This document shows, piece after piece, positions 44,196-52,331 of a stretch of 61,843 nucleotides of DNA. Positions within the stretch are counted from its first letter, which is position 1. Each line of letters starts with the position of its first letter. Origin of the DNA: Gemmatimonadota bacterium (GTDB taxonomy: Bacteria > JAAXHH01). A program made the translations under genes and the position numbers. The DNA lies in NCBI GenBank assembly GCA_009837395.1, contig VXTP01000016.1:132631-194473 (forward strand), read 5' to 3'. The notes below the pieces were generated by a model. The model was not told the DNA's origin. It saw only the letters and a program-made list of their open reading frames with translations, and did no database searches.

Positions 44196-44807
44196 ATGTC
44201 ACGTTCCTATACAAGTAACGTGTTTCTCAATTTCCCAATTGATGCTAAATACAGGTCGATCAGAAACGCTATGGTGTTTTCTGTCTACGACTGTGGGTTT
44301 GTTCCGAGATGTGCGCTCGAAATTGACAATAGCGGTGAGGTAAGGTTTGATCGCATACAGCGACTTATAAATGAATCCAAGTTCGGGATTCATGACATTT
44401 CAAGAACTGAACTGGATTCAGCCACCAACCTGCCCAGGTTTAATATGCCATTGGAACTGGGAGTATTTATTGGTGCGAAACGATACGGCAGTGCCAAACA
44501 GAAACAGAAAAACTGTCTGATACTTGATATTGAACAATACCGGTACCAGACGTTCATTTCCGACATTGCGGGGCACGATATTCGTTCTCACTCAAATGAA
44601 CCAGAGCAGGCTATCGATCATATACGAAACTGGTTGAATAACGCCTCTGGTCGCATAACCATACCAGGTGGCAGCGAAATCCGGCGCCGTTTCCGACAAT
44701 TCGAATCCGATTTGCCAGAAATGTGTGAGGCCATCCCGATCGAACTAGACGAACTCACCTACAATGACTACTCCAATTTTGTATCTGCGTGGCTTCGCGA
44801 GAACTAA
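44196..44807 (+). CDS. Conserved Rossmann/TIR-like protein of unknown function
   Basis: A 203-aa soluble protein that I associate with a widespread uncharacterised family: 'VFLNFPIDAKYRSIRNAMVFSVYDCGFVPRCALE' (about 9-42), 'RFDRIQRLINESKFGIHDISR' (about 50-70), 'RFNMPLELGVFIGAKRYG' (about 81-98), and 'LILDIEQYRYQTFISDIAGHDIRSH' (about 108-132). Alternating strands and helices, with conserved Glu and Arg in the 'LPRFNMPLELG' stretch, resemble TIR- or SLOG-like nucleotide-processing folds often found near defence genes; this is inference. The gene is clearly AT-richer than its surroundings, a sign of recent transfer. It is 3 nt after the H1-like gene. GTCACG only precedes the ATG, so translation probably depends on coupling. 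Confidence 0.8.
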   Translation: MSRSYTSNVFLNFPIDAKYRSIRNAMVFSVYDCGFVPRCALEIDNSGEVRFDRIQRLINESKFGIHDISRTELDSATNLPRFNMPLELGVFIGAKRYGSAKQKQKNCLILDIEQYRYQTFISDIAGHDIRSHSNEPEQAIDHIRNWLNNASGRITIPGGSEIRRRFRQFESDLPEMCEAIPIELDELTYNDYSNFVSAWLREN

Positions 44808-44829
44808 ACTCAAGATCCGAACTTGAGTT
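44807..44829 (+). terminator. Inverted repeat after the TIR-like gene
   Basis: AACTCAAG (44807-44814) pairs with CTTGAGTT (44822-44829) over a 7-nt loop, starting at the gene's stop. No T run follows, so it is a weak or factor-dependent terminator at best. Confidence 0.4.
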
Positions 44830-44923
44830 GGGTTGCTAAACCTCCTCATAGCAGTGAATTCACTCGCCCACTGAACCTTTTCCCCTCGAACTTCGCCCTG
44901 TTAGATGAAGGGAGAGCGATCTA

Positions 44924-46342
44924 ATGGGGTTCCTCGATGATCAGATGCTGGTCCAACAGATTCGGGCCGGCGACGAGCAGGCCTTCGTGACGCTGATCCG
45001 CCGCTATGAACGTTCGCTGGCTGCATTGATCCGGGATCGTATCGGTGCCGTGGACGCGGTCGAAGACGTGCTGCAGGAGACGCTTGCACACGCCTGGTCG
45101 GGACTGCGCGATAAATCACCCCGACATGTGCGAGCCTGGCTTTACCAGGTCGCGCGCAATCGTTGCGCCGACTACCTGCGCTCAGCACAACGAAGGGAGC
45201 AATTCGTCGACCCGGAGGAACTCGCAACCATGTTGAACCGCTTCGGTGTGCCGGCGGTCCGCCAACGCCGGGCAGCGAAGGATGTGGTCGATGCTTTCGA
45301 TCACGTACCCGAGAAGGAACGGGCGGCACTCAGGTCGTTCTACCTGGATGGGTTGAGCATAGCGGAAATCGCGGCCCGGCATCGCTGTCCGCCGGGAACC
45401 ATCAAGCGAAGGTTGTCCCACGGCAGGGACATGGTCCGCACCGAACTGGGCGTGACCACGAACAGAAGGAGCACGGCCATGAGCGCAGAAAGCAGCACAG
45501 GGAAGAAGGGGTTTCCGGAACTTCGGCCCCACATATCCATCGAGAAAAGTACAGGTACCCCTTTCTCCATCGATTTCCGGGAGCTGGCCTGGTGGTTCAT
45601 CGTTCCCGAAATCGGCGAGCAGGTCTGTTGGGCCGACTACGAGCCAGCCCGCGATGGAACGGTCTGGAGGTTGACCGAAGACAAGACCGCGGCCGCCTCC
45701 CGCCGCGCGATCATACACGGACGGGAGTGCGTCGAGATCGAGATCGAGGAAAATCGGCATAGGGATCGGGAGAGGCTACTTCCGCTAAACCATGATCCGG
45801 ACAAGACAGCCCGCCATACCCGATTCTGGGGCTGTCTGACAGAGACAGAGGTGCACTGGCTGGCCGTCGAGAGCATGAAATTCGATGGTACCAGGGAATT
45901 GCTGACCTGTCTCGATGAAGATTTTGGATGGGATTGGGGCATGTCGCCTCGTCAGGTCGAAGACAAGGACTATCTGACGGAGCAACCGGACGGATCATTG
46001 GCGAAGAATACGGATGCGACGCAGGTATTCTCGCACGGCCTTTACACATTGCGCATCGGCGACCGGGCTTTCGAATGCATGCGCGTGTTCGACATCGACG
46101 AAGATGCGTCCGAACGTGCGGTGCTGGTCATGGCGTTCGTCACCCGCGCGGGCCGCACGGTCCTGTTCCGGCGATACAACGGAAACCTCTGGGGAAAGCG
46201 GGAGAAGCCGCCCCACTCCTGGGGCGTCGAAATGACGTGGGAGGAGGATCTGCCGCATACCGACCGCCTCGTAATCGATGGCGTCAAGTACGTACATCAC
46301 TACGACAGCCTGACGGACGTGGCATGTGGACTGAAAGTATAA
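44924..46342 (+). CDS. ECF-type sigma factor fused to a C-terminal domain of unknown function
   Basis: A 472-aa protein. Residues 1-180 are a complete ECF sigma factor: region 2 'QAFVTLIRRYERSLAALIRDRIGAVDAVEDVLQETLAHAW' and region 4 'AFDHVPEKERAALRSFYLDGLSIAEIAARHRCPPGTIKRRLSHGRDMVR'. The remaining 290 residues are Trp- and acid-rich beta-type sequence ('WWFIVPEIGEQVCWADYEPARDGTVWRLTEDK', 'TLRIGDRAFECMRVFDID', 'ERAVLVMAFVTRAGRTVLFRRYNG') with no helix-turn-helix or membrane segment; it could be a sensor or autoinhibitor. Met186 has its own AAGGAG 7 nt upstream, so the domain may also be made alone. No anti-sigma gene is adjacent. Confidence 0.85.
   Translation: MGFLDDQMLVQQIRAGDEQAFVTLIRRYERSLAALIRDRIGAVDAVEDVLQETLAHAWSGLRDKSPRHVRAWLYQVARNRCADYLRSAQRREQFVDPEELATMLNRFGVPAVRQRRAAKDVVDAFDHVPEKERAALRSFYLDGLSIAEIAARHRCPPGTIKRRLSHGRDMVRTELGVTTNRRSTAMSAESSTGKKGFPELRPHISIEKSTGTPFSIDFRELAWWFIVPEIGEQVCWADYEPARDGTVWRLTEDKTAAASRRAIIHGRECVEIEIEENRHRDRERLLPLNHDPDKTARHTRFWGCLTETEVHWLAVESMKFDGTRELLTCLDEDFGWDWGMSPRQVEDKDYLTEQPDGSLAKNTDATQVFSHGLYTLRIGDRAFECMRVFDIDEDASERAVLVMAFVTRAGRTVLFRRYNGNLWGKREKPPHSWGVEMTWEEDLPHTDRLVIDGVKYVHHYDSLTDVACGLKV
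45466..45481 (+). promoter_or_regulatory. Internal ribosome binding site and ATG within the sigma fusion gene
   Basis: AAGGAG (45466-45471), a 7-nt gap, then an in-frame ATG (45479-45481), exactly at the junction between the sigma part and the C-terminal domain. Use would give a separate 287-aa protein ending at 46342. Confidence 0.55.
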
Positions 46343-46531
46343 GCGGATCAGTAAAAAACGGAGCGAGTGCATGTATGTCACTAGATTCAACAGCAAGAAT
46401 CCGACTCTTATGCATAAGGAGTCTCAGAGCGTGTTCCCTATCGGTCCATGCGGCATCCTGCATTTAGTAGATCAATGTGTTCCATCAAGCCACGTTCGGG
46501 TCAGAGCCTTTGCGAATGTTTCATACACCAT

Positions 46532-46984
46532 ATGGGGAGCAAACCAATTAGCACGAGAACCTCATTGGACGAATACCGCATTCGAAACCGTGTCGCGGTC
46601 TGGGGAGTTCCCGAGAACACTCGATGGTGGTTTACTGTCGTCTATCTGGCACTCACGGCCGCAGGCCATGTTATTATCTGGAAATTCAGGGTTTACGTAC
46701 TTTCAGTCGAGCTTGTATTGGACTACATTGTCAAGATCGGTGTATCATCGATTTTCGCTACATTTACTCTTATAGAAGGAGTGGACTTTATGGGATGGCT
46801 TTACGAATCAATTAAGCAACGACACAGGGAAGAGGGTCGTGAAGAGGGTCGGAAAGAAAGAGACCAGGCCTACAGAGAGTGGATCAGCAGGGAACAGGAG
46901 GCCGGTACACTTGGCACACCGAAGCAAAGTCCTCCACCGTTTCTTGAGGACGTTGCCTCACAATCAGAACGAGGTTCGGTTTAG
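46532..46984 (+). CDS. Small two-helix membrane protein with charged tail
   Basis: A 150-aa protein from the ATG at 46532, or longer if an upstream start (46448) is used; no strong binding site decides. After 'LDEYRIRNRVAVWGVPENTRWWF' come two hydrophobic helices ('TVVYLALTAAGHVIIW' and 'ELVLDYIVKIGVSSIFATFTLI'), then 'MGWLYESIKQRHREEGREEGRKERDQAYREWISREQEAG', a highly charged helix, and a Pro/Ser tail. No known function. The helical-then-charged layout suggests a membrane-anchored coiled coil. AT-rich compared with neighbours. Confidence 0.62.
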   Translation: MGSKPISTRTSLDEYRIRNRVAVWGVPENTRWWFTVVYLALTAAGHVIIWKFRVYVLSVELVLDYIVKIGVSSIFATFTLIEGVDFMGWLYESIKQRHREEGREEGRKERDQAYREWISREQEAGTLGTPKQSPPPFLEDVASQSERGSV

Positions 46985-47046
46985 ACCGAAATGGATCGCT
47001 CCGATCTATCGAGAAAGTATCAGGCGTCGTTGTTCAGGGAGCTTGA

Positions 47047-48078
47047 ATGCCGAGACAGGATTTCAGAAACAGGCCTATCGAGGAAGTAAAGGCTTTGCTC
47101 GATAGTCAGCGTGGTCTTTTGCCGCTCGAACTGCACTGCGACAACCGCGAGATCACGTGGTTCGACTTTGGGGACATGCATCTGCGCGAGACTTTTCTCG
47201 AGATCTCCGCGGAAGAACGACTGTCGCAGCATGCCGACGCTTTGACGGTGGTTACCGATTTCGATGTACTCGAGACGCCGGATCTATATGTTGACGCCCT
47301 TGCGCCTTCAGGCTTCATCTTCCACGTAGGGCGATGCGGTTCGACCTTGCTTGCCAAAGTGTTGTCGAGTCTGGACCGGCACATTGTGATCAAAGAAGCG
47401 GAACCTGTACAGCAATTGCTGGGTGTTGAATACGAAGAGGCATTCAGAGATCACCGCGCATCTTTTTTTCAGTCCTTGCTCAACATCTATGGCCATAAAC
47501 GGCTGCCGGAACACGAACGGTTCTTCGTTAAGTTCTCCAGCAATCACGTTAAACGATTGGAAATGATCCGAGGGCTCTATCCCGGCGTCCCGTGGTTGTT
47601 CCTCTATCGCAATCCTTACGAGATCATTCCGACCCTTCTCGAAGGACCCGCGTGGTTCATCCGCAACAAGAACACTCCCGAAGGCGCCTTTGATGCCGGC
47701 CTTCCGATAGAAGCGATCGAACGGATGAGCGATCTGGCATTCAGCGTACGGGTTGAATCGTCCACGCTCCGGATCGCCATTGAAAACACCTGCGATCATT
47801 GCCTGTTCGTGGACTATACGCAGTTGAAGCCCGAAAACCTCCCGAGGATCCTGCGCTTCTTCGGACTCAAGGTGACCATGGAAGATTATAATAAAATGTT
47901 CGAGCCGTTCGGATTCTACTCGAAGCGCGACGGGGAATCCGTGCCGTTTGTGCCGGACAGCGCAGCGAAGCGAGATAAAGTGACGGACGAAATCAGGGAG
48001 GCCATCGAGGAGGAACTGTGGGATCTGTATCAGTCCCTACATCACTCGGAACGTAACCTGGAGCGGGTCTATTCCTGA
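47047..48078 (+). CDS. Sulfotransferase-like P-loop protein
   Basis: A 343-aa protein. 'FIFHVGRCGSTLLAKVLSSL' (about 90-109) is the 5'-phosphosulfate-binding loop of sulfotransferases, with the usual Lys replaced by the bacterial-style G-R-C-G-S-T, and 'PWLFLYRNPYEII' (about 181-193) fits the 3'-phosphate site. The N-terminal 85 residues ('QRGLLPLELHCDNREITWFDFGDMHLRETF') form an extra domain reminiscent of cupin-associated sulfotransferase-like proteins. Whether it transfers sulfate is not certain. It is convergent with the VOC gene (2-nt gap). Confidence 0.8.
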   Translation: MPRQDFRNRPIEEVKALLDSQRGLLPLELHCDNREITWFDFGDMHLRETFLEISAEERLSQHADALTVVTDFDVLETPDLYVDALAPSGFIFHVGRCGSTLLAKVLSSLDRHIVIKEAEPVQQLLGVEYEEAFRDHRASFFQSLLNIYGHKRLPEHERFFVKFSSNHVKRLEMIRGLYPGVPWLFLYRNPYEIIPTLLEGPAWFIRNKNTPEGAFDAGLPIEAIERMSDLAFSVRVESSTLRIAIENTCDHCLFVDYTQLKPENLPRILRFFGLKVTMEDYNKMFEPFGFYSKRDGESVPFVPDSAAKRDKVTDEIREAIEEELWDLYQSLHHSERNLERVYS

Positions 48079-48080
48079 AG

Positions 48081-48473
48081 CTATACCTGGTGGGGAATCT
48101 CGGCCATGAGCGCCAGGAGATTCATCTCGCTGTCCCGGAAGAACGCCATCCATAGTTCGTGATCCTCAAGATCGGCGATCTTGTGCGGCCGTCCAACAAA
48201 CTGTACGTCCCGGTCCTTCATAATCCGGTAGGCGTCCTGTATATCGTCGACTTTGTAATACAGAATGGAAGTGTGAATATCTTCAAACCCCTCCTCGGGG
48301 ATATTCAACATGAGCCGTACGCCCGCGCAGTCGAAGAACGCCATGTTCGGCACCTGGAACAGGAACCGAATGCCCAACTGATCGCGATAGAAGGAAACGG
48401 CCCTGTCGAGATCCTTCACCCTGACGGAAACCTGGCCGATGGCCGAAAGGCCGAATTCGTCTTGTTGCGACAT
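48081..48473 (-). CDS. VOC-family (glyoxalase-like) protein
   Basis: A 130-aa protein with two beta-alpha-beta-beta-beta modules. 'IGQVSVRVKDLDRAVSFYRDQLGIRFLF' opens the first, 'HTSILYYKVDDIQDAYRIMKDRDVQFV' the second, and 'HELWMAFFRDSEMNLLALMAE' holds the last metal-ligand position. Members are lyases, dioxygenases or resistance proteins; no specific role can be assigned. AAGGAGG precedes the ATG by 6 nt. It lies 50 nt downstream of the frameshifted methyltransferase gene on the same strand. Confidence 0.88.
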   Translation of the reverse strand: MSQQDEFGLSAIGQVSVRVKDLDRAVSFYRDQLGIRFLFQVPNMAFFDCAGVRLMLNIPEEGFEDIHTSILYYKVDDIQDAYRIMKDRDVQFVGRPHKIADLEDHELWMAFFRDSEMNLLALMAEIPHQV

Positions 48474-48524
48474 GTTGGACCTCCTTAAGTACGCTCATCT
48501 ACCTCGGTCGTGTGGTTGCCGATT

Positions 48525-49336
48525 TCATGTCGAATTCCTCCGGCCCACATAGAGGATGTGCCTTGATGCCGCCACGATACTGGGCTCCGAACTGATTTCG
48601 AACAGGAGATCCAGCCAGCGCTCCCGTACATCACCCTCAAGCCTGTTGTAGCTTTCGTCGTCCGCGGAAATGGCCGGCTCGACCCCGGCAATCTGCAACG
48701 TATGGAAGCCTACCTTCTCGTGTATCGGAGCGATCTCCTCCAGACGGGAAAGTGTCCCCTGAAGCCGCCCCTGGGCGCATCATCCGACCGGCGGCCTTTT
48801 TCGATCAACCAGCGTACCTCGTCGCGGTTCTCGATCCACGAAGGGTTCTTCTTGATCAGGTTGCCGAAATTGCCGAACCTGGAAAGCCAGGCGGACAGGA
48901 CGACTCCACCCGGTTTCAGACAATCATACGCCGAACGCAGCGCTGCCGTTCTGTCCTCTTCCATCACCAGATGGTACATAGGACCCAGTAGGAGGACTGC
49001 CTCGAAAGTTCCGCGGGGGACTTGCTCCAGCGTGCGGGCGTCCCCCGTCATGAATTCGATCCGGTCAGAAAGGCCGAGTTCATCCGCCCTGGCTTGGCAT
49101 CGAGTGGTGAATTCATCGGAAAGATCCACGGCGGTGATCTGGAATCCGCGCCGAGCCAGTGGAAAAGTGTACGCACCGGTGCCGAAACCCACATCGAGGA
49201 TTCCGCCCTGGTCGGGCAAATACCGGTCCAGATAGCGCCACGTAACGTCGGCCTCGAGCTGCCGATGTTCCAATCGGCCGGCCTCCCTTTCCCAGCCTTC
49301 GTTGTAGAATGCGCGTATGTCGGATAGGTCATCCAT
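48525..49336 (-). pseudogene. SAM-dependent methyltransferase with a frameshift near its 3' end
   Basis: The first frame gives 208 residues ending with a stop at 48710: motif I 'ILDVGFGTGAYTFPLA', 'AVLLLGPMYHLVMEEDRTAALRSAYDCLKPGGV', then 'GGFRGHF' followed by unrelated 'PVWRRSLRYTRR'. In another frame the expected continuation is intact: 'RLEEIAPIHEKVGFHTLQIAG' through 'SIVAASRHILYVGRRNST', ending at 48525. A single base is missing at about 48746-48754 (CACTTTCCC). Either the copy is inactive or the base was lost in sequencing. Same subgroup as the gene at 42513. Confidence 0.78.
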
Positions 49337-49384
49337 GGTATCGCAACTCCGTGGGAATCCGGATTTCCTTCCAAATCAATCTCA

Positions 49385-51790
49385 TCAGTTCTGCTTCAGC
49401 GCGTTGACCGGGTTCCTGCCCGCCGCAGCCAGCGCATGCGCCCCGATCGTCAACCAGGCGATGACGAGTGCCACGACGCCTCCCGCGATGAACCACGCAA
49501 AGCTGATTCCCGCCGAATAGGCGTAGTTCTGCAGCCATCGGGACATGACGACATACGCCAGCGGCCAGGCAATGACGTTGGCCAGCAGGACATACTTCAT
49601 GAAGTCCCTGGAGAGCAGCAGCACGATGTCTGAAACGGCGGCTCCGAGCACCTTTCGGATCCCGATCTCACGGGTTCTCTGCTGGATCGAGAAGGAAGCC
49701 AGCCCGAGCAGACCCAGGCACGCGACGAAGATCGCGAGAAAGGCGAAGACCGCGAAGACCGTACCCAGTTGGCGTTCGGCGCGGTAGAGGCTGTCGAATT
49801 CGTCGTCGAGGAACGTGAATGCCAGGGGATATAGGGGATCGACCTCCTGCCACACCTCCTGGATCCGGGAGATGGTGTCTGTCACGTCCTCCGACCGGAT
49901 CCGGATAAGCACATCGGTGAAGTAGAGGGGATTGTGGTTGAAAACGATCGGCTCGATTTCCTCGCGAATCGACTGGAGGTGGAAGTCCTCCACGACCCCC
50001 ACAACGCGTCCCCGCAATCCACCGTATTCGATCCATTCAACCGGCATGCCGATCGCGTCGGGCGGCGCTTCCCAGCCCAGTTTCTGTACCGCGGTCTCGT
50101 TCAGCAGGAGTACCATGGTCGATTCCCTGCTCCATTCGGCCGGAAAGTTCCGGCCCGCCACCAGGTCGATTTCCATGACGTCCAGGAACCGGTCGTCCGA
50201 CGTGAGCAAGGACACGATCAGGTTGTCCTCGGGTTTCATCTCATCGGAACGGACGGCCATAATCCGTGGCGCCTTCACGCCCGGGACCCCATCGGTCGTC
50301 GCCATTCCGACTACGCCGGGCAACTGCGCCAGGCGCTGTTTCAGTACCGGAGCGCTTTCCCGTTGCTCACGACCAGTGATCTTAACGACCATTACGTGTT
50401 CTTTGGTGAAACCGAGTCTCATATCCTGTATGTACGCGAGTTGGTCGTAGACGATGGCCGTGCTGACAAGCAGAAAGATGGACATGACAAACTGGATCAC
50501 GACCAGGACCTGCCGAAGTCCCATCCCATGCGTTCCCGACTTCAGACTTCTTTTCAAAACTTCGGTGGGCAGGAAGCCCGAGAGGTAGAACGCGGGATAA
50601 CTGCCGGCCGCTACTGCGATCACCAGGGTTCCAGCCACTAGCACCCCCAGCACCCATCCGTTCGACAGCGCGAAGTCCAGTTGCTTTCCGGCCAGCGCAT
50701 TCACGCCGGGCAGGGCGAAGTGCGCAAGCGCGATCGCGACGATCATGGCGGGACCCGCCATAACGACGGCTTCTCCCAGGAACTGCCCAAGCAACTGGAA
50801 CCGGTTGGCCCCCATCACCTTGCGCACGCCCACTTCCCTGGCGCGCATGGCCGACCGCGCCGTGGCCAGGTTCACGAAGTTGATGCACGCGATGAGCGGT
50901 ATCAGCAGTGCGATAATCAGGAAGAGCACCACGTAGCGGAAATCACCGTTGGTCTCGAGTTCGCTGTCCCGGTGTGAATGCAGGTGAATGTCCAGCAGGG
51001 GCTGCAACGAAGGTCTCAATACCTTGGTCGATTCGCTGAACCTGCCTGATTTGTGCCGTTCCAAAAAGGCGGGCAGTTGCGCTTCCAGGTCATCCGGAGA
51101 GGCGTTTTCATACAGCCTGATGTAGGTATATTGATTCTCGTGCATCTCCCATTCATCGAGGCTGTTCGGATACAGGGCATCTCGTGTCAGGAGGGATATG
51201 ATCATGTCCGGGCGCATGTGCGAATTGGCGGGGATGTTCCGCATGACCCCCGTCACCGTGAAGTCCCACAGGTTATCCCCCCTGAGGACTTTCCCCATGG
51301 GATCATCGTCGCCGAAGTACTTGAAGGCCATTTCCTCCGAGATCACGATCGAATACGGTTCGGTCAACGCGGTCCGGGGATCCCCGGTGACGAAGGGAAT
51401 GGAGAACATGTCAAGCAGGGCCGCATCGGCCCAGATGACGTTTGTCTCGTAGAATCGCTTTTCCACATGCATGATAAACCAGGCCGATGTGGTTCCCCTT
51501 ACCCGGGCGAAGCGTTCGATTTCGGGGAAATCACGCTTCAGGGCGGGCCCCCATCCCGAGGGCGATCCCGCCGTCCGGACGGTCTGACCGGCGCTTTCTA
51601 TGTCATCGACGATCCGGTATACCCGGTCGGCATGGGGATGATATCGATCATAGCTCAACTCGTCCCAGACGTAGAGCAGGATCAGCATGCAGGCCGCCAG
51701 CCCGATCGCGAGCCCCACGATGTTGATGAGCGTGTAGGCGGGATACCTGAGAAGGTTGCGTATGGCGATGGTGAGGTAGTTTTGGAGCAT
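49385..51790 (-). CDS. MacB/FtsX-type ABC transporter permease
   Basis: An 801-aa permease with two MacB/FtsX halves. 'MLQNYLTIAIRNLLRYPAYTLINIVGLAIGLA' opens the first, a periplasmic domain follows, then 'FVNLATARSAMRAREVGVRKVMGANRFQLLGQFL' (coupling region); after a second periplasmic domain 'SFSIQQRTREIGIRKVLGAAVSDIVLLLS' repeats it. This eight-helix form is common in Bacteroidota-like and related phyla and usually works with a separate ATPase, not encoded here. ATG 51790 matches the family start; an open extension upstream reaches into the NUDIX gene. It lies 77 nt after the intact-frame NUDIX stop. Confidence 0.92.
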   Translation of the reverse strand: MLQNYLTIAIRNLLRYPAYTLINIVGLAIGLAACMLILLYVWDELSYDRYHPHADRVYRIVDDIESAGQTVRTAGSPSGWGPALKRDFPEIERFARVRGTTSAWFIMHVEKRFYETNVIWADAALLDMFSIPFVTGDPRTALTEPYSIVISEEMAFKYFGDDDPMGKVLRGDNLWDFTVTGVMRNIPANSHMRPDMIISLLTRDALYPNSLDEWEMHENQYTYIRLYENASPDDLEAQLPAFLERHKSGRFSESTKVLRPSLQPLLDIHLHSHRDSELETNGDFRYVVLFLIIALLIPLIACINFVNLATARSAMRAREVGVRKVMGANRFQLLGQFLGEAVVMAGPAMIVAIALAHFALPGVNALAGKQLDFALSNGWVLGVLVAGTLVIAVAAGSYPAFYLSGFLPTEVLKRSLKSGTHGMGLRQVLVVIQFVMSIFLLVSTAIVYDQLAYIQDMRLGFTKEHVMVVKITGREQRESAPVLKQRLAQLPGVVGMATTDGVPGVKAPRIMAVRSDEMKPEDNLIVSLLTSDDRFLDVMEIDLVAGRNFPAEWSRESTMVLLLNETAVQKLGWEAPPDAIGMPVEWIEYGGLRGRVVGVVEDFHLQSIREEIEPIVFNHNPLYFTDVLIRIRSEDVTDTISRIQEVWQEVDPLYPLAFTFLDDEFDSLYRAERQLGTVFAVFAFLAIFVACLGLLGLASFSIQQRTREIGIRKVLGAAVSDIVLLLSRDFMKYVLLANVIAWPLAYVVMSRWLQNYAYSAGISFAWFIAGGVVALVIAWLTIGAHALAAAGRNPVNALKQN

Positions 51791-51867
51791 GGGAATCTCA
51801 ACCGATCTGAGCTTCTTTTCTAAAGTTTGCTTTGTCGGGCAAAGAGGCAAACAGCACAGTTGACGTT

Positions 51868-52304
51868 CTATCGCCAACCGTAGCTGTCAAAAAACAACCC
51901 ATTTCCCCACTGTTCGATCGCTCTACGTACATAGGGGATTGTGTTGACAGGCAAATCACATATTGGAAACCATGAGAAGTCATCACATCTTTCCGGCTCC
52001 ATGTTGACGATTTCTCCAAACCATCTTGTAGCAGAAAGAAAAAAGGAAATTCTTTGTCGTTTTCCTTCCTGTGCATTATCCCTACTACCTTGATATCTAT
52101 AAACCGAATCTCGATACCGGCTTCCTCCTTAGCCTCCCGGATTGCAGCCTCTATCACTTCTTCGTGGCCGTCGAGATGTCCTGCGATCACGCTGTAGTTT
52201 CCGTCTTCGTATCCGGTATTTTCCCTTCTAAGCATTAAGATTTTGTCTTTGTCGTTTTTGAGGAAAACATGAACGTCGGTGATCAGTTTGAACCTGTCGA
52301 CCAT
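51868..52304 (-). pseudogene. NUDIX hydrolase with a frameshift in a T homopolymer
   Basis: The first frame gives a NUDIX domain with box 'GHLDGHEEVIEAAIREAKEEAGI' (about 42-64), then at 'KEFPFFFL' turns to unrelated text and ends at 51798. Shifting frame at the run of six Ts (52039-52044 as As on the plus strand) restores a typical NUDIX C-terminus, 'ATRWFGEIVNMEPERCDDFSWF' with 'LPVNTIPYVRRAIEQWGNG', ending at 51868. One T seems to be missing. It may be a sequencing error, a phase-variable tract or a true pseudogene. Otherwise it would be a nucleoside-diphosphate-derivative hydrolase. Confidence 0.78.
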
Positions 52305-52331
52305 ATCAGATTTTACCTTTGCAACCTGTCA

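Noticed and set aside
44199-44393. A 64-codon open frame antisense to the TIR-like gene as a possible antitoxin
   Set aside because: No ribosome binding site and it lies wholly within the opposing coding region.
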